A DNA stretch of 57,231 nt from an uncultured Caryophanales bacterium (GCA_946405105.1 CAMJFY010000010.1:1-57231), one strand, 5' to 3'. Positions 8,160-19,110 are shown, numbered from the stretch's first letter. A program made the numbers and translations. Notes: generated by a model not told the origin, from the sequence alone.

Positions 8160-8462
8160 TTAAATGATATCTACATTACCTGATAATTCAATTTCAATAT
8201 CATTAATAACGATAAAATAATTATTATCCTTCTTTATTATTTTAGCATTATTAATCTTTGTAAAATTATGATTTTCGTGTGATACATTAAAAACAAATGT
8301 TTTATCTACATCCATATTCATTTCTGGTCTATATCCATTTGCTATTAATTCTAAATATACATTATATTTACCAACTAAAAATAGTTGGTTATTTTTAATA
8401 TATAGCTTCTTTATTTCTATATCTGAAATATCATAATTATTATAGAAAAATTCTAATGTCAT
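8160..8462 (-). CDS. hypothetical protein, 100 aa
   Basis: A soluble protein of alternating hydrophobic and polar residues (IKKLYIKNNQLFLVGKYNVY), predicted mostly beta. It starts 4 bases after the esterase gene and is probably translated from the same message. No motif or family is recognised. A small beta-sandwich or substrate-binding helper of the esterase is possible but unsupported beyond position. Confidence 0.55.
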   Translation of the reverse strand: MTLEFFYNNYDISDIEIKKLYIKNNQLFLVGKYNVYLELIANGYRPEMNMDVDKTFVFNVSHENHNFTKINNAKIIKKDNNYFIVINDIEIELSGNVDII

Positions 8463-8466
8463 ATAA

Positions 8467-9180
8467 TTAGTCCTTTAACATATTCCAATCAATTTCAGGG
8501 CTACTATCTAAATCAATGAAGCATTCCTTAATAGGATCATTTGTTTTTAAAATCTCTCTAACAAATAATTCTGCTACCATCACTGCACCCTCATACATTA
8601 AATGGGAATGGTCATCCTTTCCTTCTGGATATAGGTTATAAATGTTTGGGCCAAATATTAGGTGGAACTTCTTTGATTTTTCTTCACCTAGCTTTGTATA
8701 TAATTCCATAGTTAATTTATTTAAATCAATACATGTATAATTATATTTATTTGCAAAATCAAGCATAGCCTTTGGATAATCACCATGCGAATTAACACAT
8801 ACACCATTTTCAAATTTATGTCTTGTTATTGATGTTGCATATACAATATGTGCACCTTTCTTCTCTACTTCTTTAGCAAAATATAATAAATTATCTGTAT
8901 ATTCACCATAAGGCTTTGTATATCTTAATACATCATATTCCTTTTCATCATTATGGCCAAATTGGCAAATTACAAAATCACCCTTTTGTAATTTATTTAA
9001 GATATTATCAAATCTACCTTCAGCAATAAAGCTTTTAGATGATCTTCCATTTTCAGCCTCATCAAAAACTAATATTCCTTCCTTAGTAAATAAATTTAAT
9101 ACCTGTCCCCATCCATTTTGTGGATATGAAAAGAAATTATTAAATTTCATTGTAGAATCTCCCATCATAAAGATGTTCAT
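8467..9180 (-). CDS. SGNH-hydrolase, rhamnogalacturonan acetylesterase family
   Basis: 237 residues from the ATG at 9180 (MNIFMMGDSTM), which follows AGGAG at 10 bases. The longer frame would begin in the rpsU terminator. SGNH blocks are present: GDST near residue 7 with the nucleophile Ser, NGRSSKSF with the oxyanion Gly, FGHND, and the catalytic DHSH pair near the C-terminus. The family removes acetyl groups from pectin or related glycans. There is no signal peptide, so it probably acts on imported oligosaccharides or another cytoplasmic ester. The 100-residue gene 8160-8462 follows at once. Confidence 0.85.
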   Translation of the reverse strand: MNIFMMGDSTMKFNNFFSYPQNGWGQVLNLFTKEGILVFDEAENGRSSKSFIAEGRFDNILNKLQKGDFVICQFGHNDEKEYDVLRYTKPYGEYTDNLLYFAKEVEKKGAHIVYATSITRHKFENGVCVNSHGDYPKAMLDFANKYNYTCIDLNKLTMELYTKLGEEKSKKFHLIFGPNIYNLYPEGKDDHSHLMYEGAVMVAELFVREILKTNDPIKECFIDLDSSPEIDWNMLKD

Positions 9181-9199
9181 AATATTCACACTCCTATTG

Positions 9200-9232
9200 A
9201 TAAAAAATAAAAGGATGCTAATCGCATCCTTA
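9200..9232 (-). terminator. terminator of rpsU
   Basis: Perfect stem AAGGATGC (9211-9218) with GCATCCTT (9224-9231), then a T-rich run on the minus strand. It lies 17 bases beyond the rpsU stop. Confidence 0.85.
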
Positions 9233-9247
9233 CGCATTCACAAGATC

Positions 9248-9421
9248 TTACTTAAATCTTTTTCTAGCTTCCTGTCTTTTTTGCTTGCGGACATCGCTAG
9301 GCTTTAAATAATATTGACGTTTTTTCGCCTCTTGAAGGTTACCAGATCTAGATACATCTCTTTTAAATCTACGTAATGCATCCTCGATGCTTTCTTTTTC
9401 ACGTACAACTATTTTTGGCAT
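9248..9421 (-). CDS. rpsU: 30S ribosomal protein S21
   Basis: 57 residues beginning [20 protein letters not shown], followed by the basic segment [21 protein letters not shown]. This is the standard short, Arg/Lys-rich S21, which binds 16S rRNA near the decoding platform and helps initiation. AGAAGGAGG supports the start. It has its own consensus promoter and terminator, so it is a single-gene unit. Its place downstream of the chaperone, rsmE and mtaB genes is conserved in many Firmicutes. Confidence 0.96.
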   Translation of the reverse strand: MPKIVVREKESIEDALRRFKRDVSRSGNLQEAKKRQYYLKPSDVRKQKRQEARKRFK

Positions 9422-9457
9422 CACTAAGCCTCCTTCTTGGGACGAATTCCGAGTGAT

Positions 9458-9486
9458 ATTATAACAAAGATTTTTTTTGTTGTAAA
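9458..9486 (-). promoter_or_regulatory. promoter of rpsU
   Basis: TTTACA (9486-9481) and TATAAT (9463-9458) on the minus strand with 17-base spacing. The start of transcription is near 9451, about 30 bases before the rpsU ATG. Confidence 0.75.
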
Positions 9487-9505
9487 GAACTTTTTTTCTA
9501 ATTTA

Positions 9506-10804
9506 TTACTTTTTTGCAATTTTTCCCATAATGAAGCCATTTTTTAGACTTTCAAGATATACATTTTCTATCTTAGAAATAAGATTATCATCTCTATTTA
9601 CTCTTACCTCTAAATAGTTAGATGTATGTCCTACAGTATAGTCATCATTAGATTGCTCAAATAATACATCTAGCTCTTTGCCAATAAATTCTTTATAATA
9701 ATTATTCTCTAATTCATCTGATAATTTAATTAAATCTGATACTCTCTTTTTCTTTACACTATCAGGTAATTGAGGCATTAATGCTGCCTTAGTGTTATTT
9801 CTCATTGAATAAGGGAAAACATGAAGCTTCGCAAAATTAATTTCTTTTATAAAATCTTTTGAATTTAAATATTCTTCTTCAGTTTCTGTAGGGAATCCTA
9901 CAATTACATCTGTAGTTAATGCTATATCAGGTCTTGCTTCTCTTATTTTATTTACTATCTCTTTAAATTTCTTAGTATCATATTTTCTATTCATATCCTT
10001 TAATACTTTATCACTACCTGATTGAAGTGGTAGGTGGATATGAGATGTAATAATTGGATTATTTTTTAATATTTCTAAGAATTCATCATCTATTTGAGTT
10101 ATTTCAATAGATGATATTCTTATTCTTTCTATATCTGGGATATTTTCTAATATTAGCTTAATTAATCCTGAGAAATTAGTATTTGTTTCTTTATCATAAT
10201 ATTTACCAATATCAATTCCTGATAATACTATTTCTTTATATCCTAAATTAGATATGTCTTTTAATTCTCTTAATGTAAGCATTAATGACTTACTTCTTAC
10301 TGGACCTCTTGCGTAAGGTATTACGCAATATGTACAGAAATTTTGACATCCATCCTCGATTTTAACAAAAGCTCTTGTATGGTCAAACATTGTGGCAGTT
10401 AAAGGCTCATATTCTTTATTATGTAATATATCATTAATCTTAACAATCTTTTCTCTTTTGTTATTTTTAAGCATATTATCAATTAATGATACTGCTTCAC
10501 CCTTATTGCCGTTACCAAGTAAAATATCTATTCCTTCAATAGATTTAGCTTCTTCATTAGATTGAATATAGCAGCCTGTTGCACAAACAATAGCGTTTGG
10601 ATTAAGCTTTTGACATTTATGAATCATTTGTCTAGATTTAGAATCAGCCATATTTGTTACACTACAGGTATTAATAATAAATGCTGCACAATCCTTTGTT
10701 GCATCTCCTACCTCATAGCCTAGCTCAATAAATTTATCCTTTAAGGCATTTGATTCATAAGTATTAACTTTACAACCTAATGTGATAAAGCCTATTTTAC
10801 TCAT
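9506..10804 (-). CDS. mtaB: tRNA t6A37 methylthiotransferase
   Basis: Radical-SAM enzyme that adds a methylthio group at C2 of t6A37 in tRNAs reading A-starting codons. 432 residues. The N-terminal UPF0004 domain begins ITLGCKVNTYESN and has three cluster cysteines (GCKVN, NTCSVTN, TGCYIQ). The radical-SAM core has EDGCQNFCTYCVIPYARG with the CxxxCxxC triad, followed by IVGFPTETEEEYLN. A C-terminal TRAM domain begins near 375. The sequence GCKVN with this length distinguishes MtaB from MiaB. The start overlaps the end of rsmE by 8 bases. Confidence 0.95.
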   Translation of the reverse strand: MSKIGFITLGCKVNTYESNALKDKFIELGYEVGDATKDCAAFIINTCSVTNMADSKSRQMIHKCQKLNPNAIVCATGCYIQSNEEAKSIEGIDILLGNGNKGEAVSLIDNMLKNNKREKIVKINDILHNKEYEPLTATMFDHTRAFVKIEDGCQNFCTYCVIPYARGPVRSKSLMLTLRELKDISNLGYKEIVLSGIDIGKYYDKETNTNFSGLIKLILENIPDIERIRISSIEITQIDDEFLEILKNNPIITSHIHLPLQSGSDKVLKDMNRKYDTKKFKEIVNKIREARPDIALTTDVIVGFPTETEEEYLNSKDFIKEINFAKLHVFPYSMRNNTKAALMPQLPDSVKKKRVSDLIKLSDELENNYYKEFIGKELDVLFEQSNDDYTVGHTSNYLEVRVNRDDNLISKIENVYLESLKNGFIMGKIAKK

Positions 10805-11537
10805 TTAATAACTCCATTTCATAGCTTATTGCTGAAAGAACATAATTAGATGCTGTTTCAGTTCTTAAAATTCTTTTTCCTAATGAGCAGGCAACAAATC
10901 CTTTATCTAATAAATATTCTAGCTCCTTAGGGTCTATTCCACCCTCAGGACCTATTAATACTGCAACCTTATCATCTTTTTTCAAAGATTTAATGATTGT
11001 TTTAAAGGCTGTTAGCTCATTATTTCTTGCTTGTTCCTCATAACATAATATTTTCTTATCATATCTAGAAAAATCTATTTCTTTTAAATTTAAAATATCC
11101 AAAACCTGTGGGACAATTAATCTTTCACTTTGTTCTGCTGCTTCCTTTGCTATTTTATTAAATCTTAATAGCTTAGAATCCTTTTTCTTATCATCTAGCT
11201 TAAAGACAGAACGCTTCATTATCGTTGGAATAATTTCATAGACACCAAGCTCAGTTGAATGCTTAATAATATCATCTAGCTTGTCACCCTTTGGGTAACC
11301 TTGAAATATAGATATAAAAACCGGCAATTCAGTATTGCCGATTTTTTCTTCTATAATTTCATAAGCAACATATTTTTTGGTAATCTCTTTTATCTTAGCA
11401 ACAAATACCTTTTTGTTGTTGCCAATTAAGATTAGGTCATTGATTTTAAAACGCATTACATTTGAGATATGGAATACATCATCAGATGTAATCATATTGT
11501 TTTTAAAATCATCATCACTTATAAAATATTTTTGCAT
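10797..11537 (-). CDS. rsmE: 16S rRNA (uracil1498-N3)-methyltransferase
   Basis: SPOUT-class methyltransferase that modifies U1498 of 16S rRNA. 246 residues. The N-terminal PUA-like RNA-binding domain (about 1-70, with DDVFHISNVMRFKINDLI) is followed by the knotted SAM-binding domain with IGPEGGIDPKELEYLL and LGKRILRTETASNYVLSAI, both hallmarks of RsmE. It overlaps mtaB by 8 bases and lies 2 bases after the 11540 gene. In most Firmicutes rsmE directly follows prmA; here it does not. Confidence 0.95.
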   Translation of the reverse strand: MQKYFISDDDFKNNMITSDDVFHISNVMRFKINDLILIGNNKKVFVAKIKEITKKYVAYEIIEEKIGNTELPVFISIFQGYPKGDKLDDIIKHSTELGVYEIIPTIMKRSVFKLDDKKKDSKLLRFNKIAKEAAEQSERLIVPQVLDILNLKEIDFSRYDKKILCYEEQARNNELTAFKTIIKSLKKDDKVAVLIGPEGGIDPKELEYLLDKGFVACSLGKRILRTETASNYVLSAISYEMELLNE

Positions 11538-11539
11538 AA

Positions 11540-12196
11540 TTATTGTTGATCCTTATATTTATTGAATCTAATATGCATTAATACTAATAATGCAGCTCCT
11601 AATGTAGCTCCTACAATGAATGTAGCACTATTAATTAGCATATATACAACTAAGCTAAAGCCTGTATATGAAGTAGATCCTACAATTGCAGAACCAATTA
11701 AAGCAATTACTGCTAAAACTGTTATTAAGATTTCAGCGATATCAGCAACGATTACTAGCTTAGAAAGAGCTGTTGATACATTATTTCTTCCTGCATGAAC
11801 AACTGCACGATATGTTTCATCGTCCATTGCTTCAATATAGATAACATCATATGCATAAGGCTTAAGATCTTTTCTTTCATCCTCAGCACCCTTGTTGTCT
11901 TCAACTAATTCAGCAATGAATAATAATTGCATTTTGTCTAAATCTCTATAAAGAGTATATAATCCTTTATATTTTTTAGTGTTTGTAAGCTTTTCTAATT
12001 TAGAGAAATCAACTTCAGTTACTTCCTTTTGAGAAAAACAGCCAAATTTGATAAGAGTGATTGCTTTAACATAATCCTCTCTATCACGTTCAGCTATTAA
12101 TAGCTTTTCGTATTCCTTTAAGCTACTAACTTCCTCTTCTTTTTTAACTTCAACCATTTCTACTTCTTCAAGTCCTTCAAATTGATTTTGTTCCAT
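11540..12196 (-). CDS. membrane protein of unknown function in the prmA position
   Basis: 218 residues. An acidic N-terminus (LEEVEMVEVKKEEEVSSLK) leads to a soluble alpha/beta domain of about 130 residues (for example KKYKGLYTLYRDLDKMQLLF and YAYDVIYIEAMDDETYRAVV), then two hydrophobic helices (about 145-170 and 180-207) and a basic end (HIRFNKYKDQQ). I do not recognise the family. It lies between dnaJ and rsmE, 2 bases before rsmE, where prmA normally sits; it has no methyltransferase motif, so it is not PrmA. GGAGG supports the start. Confidence 0.75.
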   Translation of the reverse strand: MEQNQFEGLEEVEMVEVKKEEEVSSLKEYEKLLIAERDREDYVKAITLIKFGCFSQKEVTEVDFSKLEKLTNTKKYKGLYTLYRDLDKMQLLFIAELVEDNKGAEDERKDLKPYAYDVIYIEAMDDETYRAVVHAGRNNVSTALSKLVIVADIAEILITVLAVIALIGSAIVGSTSYTGFSLVVYMLINSATFIVGATLGAALLVLMHIRFNKYKDQQ

Positions 12197-12258
12197 GATA
12201 AAATCCTCCGATAAAATACAAATAAATTATAACAACATTTAATTTATTAATCAAGATT

Positions 12259-12291
12259 AATATAAGAAAAAGCACTGATACAATCAGTGCA
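12259..12291 (-). terminator. terminator after dnaJ
   Basis: Perfect stem GCACTGAT (12272-12279) and ATCAGTGC (12283-12290) with a T run on the minus strand. It separates the chaperone operon from the 11540-rsmE-mtaB unit. Confidence 0.85.
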
Positions 12292-12301
12292 TTAATTCTT
12301 T

Positions 12302-13432
12302 TTATCTAAATAGATTCTTAAAGCCTGTAACGAATTTATCCCAAGGAGATTTCTTTTGTGTCTTCTCAGATTCCTTTAATTGCTCATAAAGTTTCTTTTC
12401 ATCTGAAGATAATGAAGTAGGTACTAATACATTACAAATAACATATTGGTCTCCTCTTCCCATTCCACCCTTAGGGTTCTTAGTTCCACGGCCCTTTAAT
12501 CTTAGCTTAGTTCCTGGTTGAGTACCTGCAGGGATCTTAAGATCAACTGGTCCATCAATTGTAGGAACCTTAATTGTATCTCCTAATGCTGCTTGAGAAA
12601 CAGATAGTGGGATTTCAAGAATAATATCTTGACCATTACGCTTGAAGTTAGGATGTTCTTGAACATTGAATTGGATATATAAATCTCCAGGCATTCCTCC
12701 ATTGTATCCAGATTGACCATATCCCTCCATACGAAGTGACATACCAGTTTGAATACCTGCAGGAATTGTTATCTCAACATCCTTAGTCTTTCTAACTCTA
12801 CCTGTACCATTACATTCAGGACATTTCTTAGTAACAGTCTTTCCTTTACCTCTACAATCTGGACATACGCTCTCTACTGTAGATGTACCAAAGATTGTTT
12901 GTTGACGAATATATACTCTACCACGGCCATTACACTTAACACATGTTTTAATATCATTTTTAGATGCTGCGCCTGAGCCACCGCATTGGATACATTCCTC
13001 ATCAACAGATAATCTGATTTTCTTCTTGCATCCAAATACTGCTTCCTCAAATGTAATAGTCATTTGCTTTTCTACATCATCACCCTGTCTAGGACCATTT
13101 GATTGACGTCTACCGCCACCAAAGAATGAATTAAGAATATCATCGAAGCCACCAAAGCCGCTAAATCCACCTTGACCTCCGAATCCTCCTTGGCCACCAA
13201 AGCCACCAGTTGGATCCTCAAAGCCAAATTGATCATATCTTGCCTTCTTGTTAGGGTCAGATAAAACCTCATATGCTTCGTTAATTTCCTTAAATTTTTC
13301 TTCTGCTCCAGGTTCTTTATTTATATCAGGATGGTATTTTTTTGCCATCTGACGATATGCTCTTTTTATTTCATCATCTGATGCACCCTTTGAAAGGCCA
13401 AGCACCTCATAATAATCTCTTTTTGCTGCCAT
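12302..13432 (-). CDS. dnaJ: chaperone protein DnaJ
   Basis: Hsp40 co-chaperone that delivers clients to DnaK and stimulates its ATPase. 376 residues. The J domain (1-70) carries the HPD motif in [11 protein letters not shown] Gly/Phe region (about 76-125) follows, then four CxxCxGxG zinc repeats ([32 protein letters not shown]) and the C-terminal client-binding domains. AAAGGAGG supports the start. It is last in the hrcA operon, 55 bases after dnaK, with a hairpin in between. Confidence 0.98.
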   Translation of the reverse strand: MAAKRDYYEVLGLSKGASDDEIKRAYRQMAKKYHPDINKEPGAEEKFKEINEAYEVLSDPNKKARYDQFGFEDPTGGFGGQGGFGGQGGFSGFGGFDDILNSFFGGGRRQSNGPRQGDDVEKQMTITFEEAVFGCKKKIRLSVDEECIQCGGSGAASKNDIKTCVKCNGRGRVYIRQQTIFGTSTVESVCPDCRGKGKTVTKKCPECNGTGRVRKTKDVEITIPAGIQTGMSLRMEGYGQSGYNGGMPGDLYIQFNVQEHPNFKRNGQDIILEIPLSVSQAALGDTIKVPTIDGPVDLKIPAGTQPGTKLRLKGRGTKNPKGGMGRGDQYVICNVLVPTSLSSDEKKLYEQLKESEKTQKKSPWDKFVTGFKNLFR

Positions 13433-13456
13433 AGCGAGCCTCCTTTAAAACACTAA

Positions 13457-13481
13457 TGAAGGGCATTTTTACTGCCCTTCA
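13457..13481 (-). other. intercistronic hairpin between dnaK and dnaJ
   Basis: Perfect 9-bp stem TGAAGGGCA (13457-13465) with TGCCCTTCA (13473-13481) and a 7-base loop, just after the dnaK stop. Only a weak T-rich stretch follows, so it looks more like an mRNA processing or stability element, or a leaky terminator, than a full stop. Confidence 0.6.
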
Positions 13482-13487
13482 GTTTTA

Positions 13488-15949
<2,462 letters not shown>

Positions 15950-15958
15950 TTTCAGCAC

Positions 15959-16975
15959 CTACCTTTTATCAATTTTCTTCATACTCTTTGCTACATATTC
16001 TAGTAGTGGAACTGTAGCGCGATAATTCATTCTAGTTGGACCAACTAAGATAATTGAACCAGCTTCATTTTCATTTACTGAGAAAGGCATTGTAATGATT
16101 GAACATTCCTCAAGACCATCACATAGGTTTTCAGTACCAATGTGAATCTTCATTCCTGCTTCCTCACCTGTAGTGAATGTTCTCATGATTTCACCATCAA
16201 TTGCCTTAATAATCTTTTGCATTGTAGTATGATCTTGGAATTCTGGTTGATTTAACAATTTAGATAAACCTGAATCAGTTGAATCACCCTTTAAGAATCC
16301 TGCGAATGCTTTAATCATGAAGTTTAAGATATCATCTCTAAAGTCAACCATCTGTCTAATTCTTGGTTTAGATGCTTCATTAGATAAAATATCTCTAATT
16401 TCATAGATTGAATGACCATACATTGCATTATCAAACATTTGGATAATTCTTAATAAATCATCCATCTTATAGCCATTAGGAATTACAATTCTTTGAGATT
16501 GAACACTACCAGATGATGTAACAATTAATAATACTGCTTCATCATGAGATAATGGAACAATTTCCATTTTTAATACCTTAGCTAAATCATTAGGTGATGT
16601 GATAATAGCTGTATAATAACCAGTTAATTCACTTAAGAATGATGTAATCTTTTTGATACATTCTTCTTTAGAATAATACTTGTTATCTAATATTTCATCA
16701 ACATATTTATAATATTCAACTACATCATCATCTCTTATAATAAGATGATCTACATAATATCTATAGCCTTGTTCAGAAGGAACTCTACCACTTGATGTAT
16801 GAGTTTTCTTTAAATATCCTGTTTCCTCTAGGTGCTGCATCTCATATCTTAATGTTGCAGATGAGAAAGCAAGATAAGGCTTCTCAGTTAGCATTTTAGA
16901 ACCAACTGGCTCATTAGATGTAACATATTCTTCAATAATCGCTTTTAAAATAAGCTTCTGTCTATCTGTAAGCAT
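15959..16975 (-). CDS. hrcA: heat-inducible transcription repressor HrcA
   Basis: Repressor of class I heat-shock genes that binds CIRCE. 338 residues from the ATG at 16975 (MLTDRQKLILKAIIEEY), preceded by GAGGTGA; the longer frame extends into the operator. The N-terminal winged helix includes SNEPVGSKML and FSSATLRYEMQHLEE, with TSSGRVPSEQGYRYYVD typical of HrcA. The rest is the GAF-like and dimerisation region. It is first in the operon and lies just below the two operators at 16996-17068, so it controls itself. Confidence 0.97.
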   Translation of the reverse strand: MLTDRQKLILKAIIEEYVTSNEPVGSKMLTEKPYLAFSSATLRYEMQHLEETGYLKKTHTSSGRVPSEQGYRYYVDHLIIRDDDVVEYYKYVDEILDNKYYSKEECIKKITSFLSELTGYYTAIITSPNDLAKVLKMEIVPLSHDEAVLLIVTSSGSVQSQRIVIPNGYKMDDLLRIIQMFDNAMYGHSIYEIRDILSNEASKPRIRQMVDFRDDILNFMIKAFAGFLKGDSTDSGLSKLLNQPEFQDHTTMQKIIKAIDGEIMRTFTTGEEAGMKIHIGTENLCDGLEECSIITMPFSVNENEAGSIILVGPTRMNYRATVPLLEYVAKSMKKIDKR

Positions 16976-16995
16976 TGTTTCACCTCTCATAGATA

Positions 16996-17022
16996 TTTGC
17001 ACTCTTATTATCCAAGTGCAAT
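16996..17022. promoter_or_regulatory. CIRCE operator, proximal copy
   Basis: TTTGCACTC (16996-17004), a 9-base spacer, then AAGTGCAAT (17014-17022). The inverted arms and exact 9-base spacing match the CIRCE pattern TTAGCACTC-N9-GAGTGCTAA with a few changes. It covers the predicted start of transcription of the hrcA operon. Confidence 0.85.
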
Positions 17023-17025
17023 TGT

Positions 17026-17054
17026 ATTATAAACCTTTATTTTGGCACTGTCAA
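17026..17054 (-). promoter_or_regulatory. promoter of the hrcA-grpE-dnaK-dnaJ operon
   Basis: Perfect consensus on the minus strand: TTGACA (17054-17049), 17 bases, TATAAT (17031-17026). The -35 box lies inside the distal CIRCE and the start site inside the proximal one. Confidence 0.92.
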
Positions 17055-17068
17055 GAAAAAAGTGCCAA
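17042..17068. promoter_or_regulatory. CIRCE operator, distal copy
   Basis: TTGGCACTG (17042-17050), a 9-base spacer, then AAGTGCCAA (17060-17068), with the symmetry extended by further T/A pairs. It overlaps the -35 box, so two HrcA sites bracket the promoter. Confidence 0.85.
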
Positions 17069-17076
17069 AATGTGTG

Positions 17077-17106
17077 CAAAAAGAAATGCCATATATAAAT
17101 ATGGCT
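17077..17106 (-). terminator. terminator after the tandem paralog pair
   Basis: Stem GCCATAT (17088-17094) with ATATGGC (17099-17105) and a T-rich tail on the minus strand, just past the stop of the 17113 gene and immediately upstream of the heat-shock promoter. Confidence 0.75.
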
Positions 17107-17112
17107 ATGTTC

Positions 17113-17928
17113 TTATTGTTCTATTAATGTTTTTAAAATCTGACAATTATCTACATTATTGATTTTAAACGCTAGATAACAAGTTCTAGACGTTTCTCTA
17201 TAAAACCAATCATATATTACTAATTTTTCAGTTTCAAAATCATATCTTAATATTATTGAATATTCATCACCTAATAAACATAAATAGATTTGATCATCCC
17301 ATACATAATAATTGAATAATCTACCATCAAGATTACTCATAAGATACTTTATCACTGACATTTTATATAATTTAGTTGATTTTATTATCTTTGTTGAATT
17401 ATTTTCATTATCTGTAATTGAAATATTCATTCTACCATCCTCTAATGATGTATCGAAAGAATATTTACTTCCGTCCCTCTTTTCATAATATTCTTTTCTT
17501 GAAATAGTTATTAAAGACTCATCATCAACATCATAAGAATAATTAATATCATTACTTATGAAATAAATTCTATTTTTTTTAACAAATAGAGAGCCATATG
17601 TTATTCCTTCAACATCACTTAGGACTAATTCTTTAGTATTATCGTTACTCCTAATATAATACTTGCCTTCACTTTCATAAATAATGTATGTATCATCAAT
17701 CCATAATACTTCGTATTCATAATCATATTTTTGATTATGGTAATAAATATCTTTGTAATCCGAATATATTAATTTTGATTCTTGTCCATATTTTTTTAAA
17801 GATTTATTAAAATTATTATCATTCAAAAATCCAGCAAATATGGCTACTATTATTAATGCCAAATACGCAAGCCATAAACCAGTTAACACACTACCAATTA
17901 TGATCCATACCTTAGCTCTTTTACTCAT
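17113..17928 (-). CDS. membrane-anchored protein, paralog of the 17921-18757 product
   Basis: 271 residues. One N-terminal membrane helix (about 8-32) is followed by a large extracytoplasmic domain rich in Tyr, Asp and Ser with repeated beta strands (YIIYESEGKYYIRSNDNTKE). It shares with its neighbour the blocks YDYEYEVLWIDD, ISRKEYYEKRDGSKYSFD and SIILRYDFETEKLVIYDWF. Unknown family; the repeated strands suggest a propeller-like or sandwich fold. Its start overlaps the neighbour's end by 8 bases, so the two are translated together. Confidence 0.7.
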   Translation of the reverse strand: MSKRAKVWIIIGSVLTGLWLAYLALIIVAIFAGFLNDNNFNKSLKKYGQESKLIYSDYKDIYYHNQKYDYEYEVLWIDDTYIIYESEGKYYIRSNDNTKELVLSDVEGITYGSLFVKKNRIYFISNDINYSYDVDDESLITISRKEYYEKRDGSKYSFDTSLEDGRMNISITDNENNSTKIIKSTKLYKMSVIKYLMSNLDGRLFNYYVWDDQIYLCLLGDEYSIILRYDFETEKLVIYDWFYRETSRTCYLAFKINNVDNCQILKTLIEQ

Positions 17929-18757
17929 AAGCAGTCACCACAAAATATCTTTCTAAGCTTACCGGATATTTATTTTTAAAAAAGTAAAATTTTACTGATA
18001 TTTCGTCATTTTCATCCATATAGTGTCTAAACCAGTCAGCGATTTCCATTATTCCATTGACAATATTATATGACAATATTATTTCATAATAATTATAGTA
18101 AAGCTGAATATAAAGAGTATCGTCGCTTACTTGATAATTAATACTATGAAATTTTGTTGAACCTGCAATATTTTTTACATTCAAAAAATCTATTATATCC
18201 TGCTTTGAAATTGATATGTCTGAATCTAAATAACTGCTAGATATATTGAAACCTGAATCTTCCATATTAATATTGTATTTATTTCCGCTTTTAGCATCAT
18301 AATATTCTTCTTTAGATATTTTAGTTTGATTTTTTGTCTTGAAATTACATCTATAATACGATTCATCATCATTTGTCATTGAATAAATATCAAATCCGGA
18401 TACAAAATATCTATACCCAGTCAAACTGTCATCAATCAAGAAAAGTTCATTTTTATAATAAACCAATGTTTTCGTTTTACGACTAGATGAATCTTCCCAT
18501 ATTGTGACATCCTCATCAATATATAAAATATCATAATCAAATCTAGCATTTGTATCATTATAATATATATGACTATTTGCATAATATACAACAAAATTAC
18601 TTTTTTCGTATTTTAGCAAAGAATTATAAATGTTCTTATGCAATTTTTCACTTTGTTGAGACATTATAAATACTATGGCAAAAACAACTAGAAAAAATGT
18701 TAAACGAATTGATACAAGAATAAAAATAATTTTCCTAATGCTTACTTTTTTTTCCAT
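17921..18757 (-). CDS. membrane-anchored protein, paralog of the 17113-17928 product
   Basis: 278 residues with one N-terminal membrane helix (about 9-32) and an external domain of similar length. Shared blocks with the downstream gene are FDYDILYIDED, ISKEEYYDAKSGNKYNIN and EIILSYNI followed by ADWF, in the same order, so the pair arose by tandem duplication and has diverged strongly. No lipobox or catalytic motif is seen. Function unknown; constant spacing of the shared blocks suggests the same fold and possibly a heteromer. Confidence 0.7.
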   Translation of the reverse strand: MEKKVSIRKIIFILVSIRLTFFLVVFAIVFIMSQQSEKLHKNIYNSLLKYEKSNFVVYYANSHIYYNDTNARFDYDILYIDEDVTIWEDSSSRKTKTLVYYKNELFLIDDSLTGYRYFVSGFDIYSMTNDDESYYRCNFKTKNQTKISKEEYYDAKSGNKYNINMEDSGFNISSSYLDSDISISKQDIIDFLNVKNIAGSTKFHSINYQVSDDTLYIQLYYNYYEIILSYNIVNGIMEIADWFRHYMDENDEISVKFYFFKNKYPVSLERYFVVTAYE

Positions 18758-18772
18758 AGTTTACCCCCTCTT

Positions 18773-18997
18773 TTAGCGAGTCAATAATAACATTATCAAG
18801 CCAAAAATATTAAATCTACGTGCAAAATATACATATGACAAAACCATTACCCATGATAAAGGTCCATGATTATCATCAAATATAGTAGGTTCAATATCAG
18901 CATTGTTGGTCTGGCCTATTACTTTAGAAAGATCATCATTATCAACAAAAAAATCTACAACTCGTGCGCAATAATTTATTAAATTATGTCCTCCCAA
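18773..18997 (-). CDS. doubtful small ORF or gene remnant
   Basis: 74 codons ending in a hydrophobic segment (LSWVMVLSYVYFARRFNIFG). The only in-frame start is TTG at 18997, but the sequence GGGAGG that would be its ribosome binding site lies inside its first codons, and no usable start follows at normal spacing. It may be a remnant, or start at a rare codon. It lies 15 bases upstream of the paralog pair, so it may be co-transcribed. Confidence 0.3.
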   Translation of the reverse strand: MGGHNLINYCARVVDFFVDNDDLSKVIGQTNNADIEPTIFDDNHGPLSWVMVLSYVYFARRFNIFGLIMLLLTR

Positions 18998-19049
18998 TTG
19001 TTAATTTTTTGTAAATCGTACTTTCAATTGAATTATAACACAAAAACAA

Positions 19050-19078
19050 ATAAAAAACCAAGAGCTTCCTCCTGGTTA
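19050..19078 (-). terminator. terminator after asnA
   Basis: Stem of AACCAAGAG (19056-19064) with CTCCTGGTT (19069-19077), nine pairs with one G-T, followed by a T-rich run on the minus strand. Confidence 0.75.
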
Positions 19079-19110
19079 ATTATAATCTAACTAATATAGC
19101 CTTTATTATT

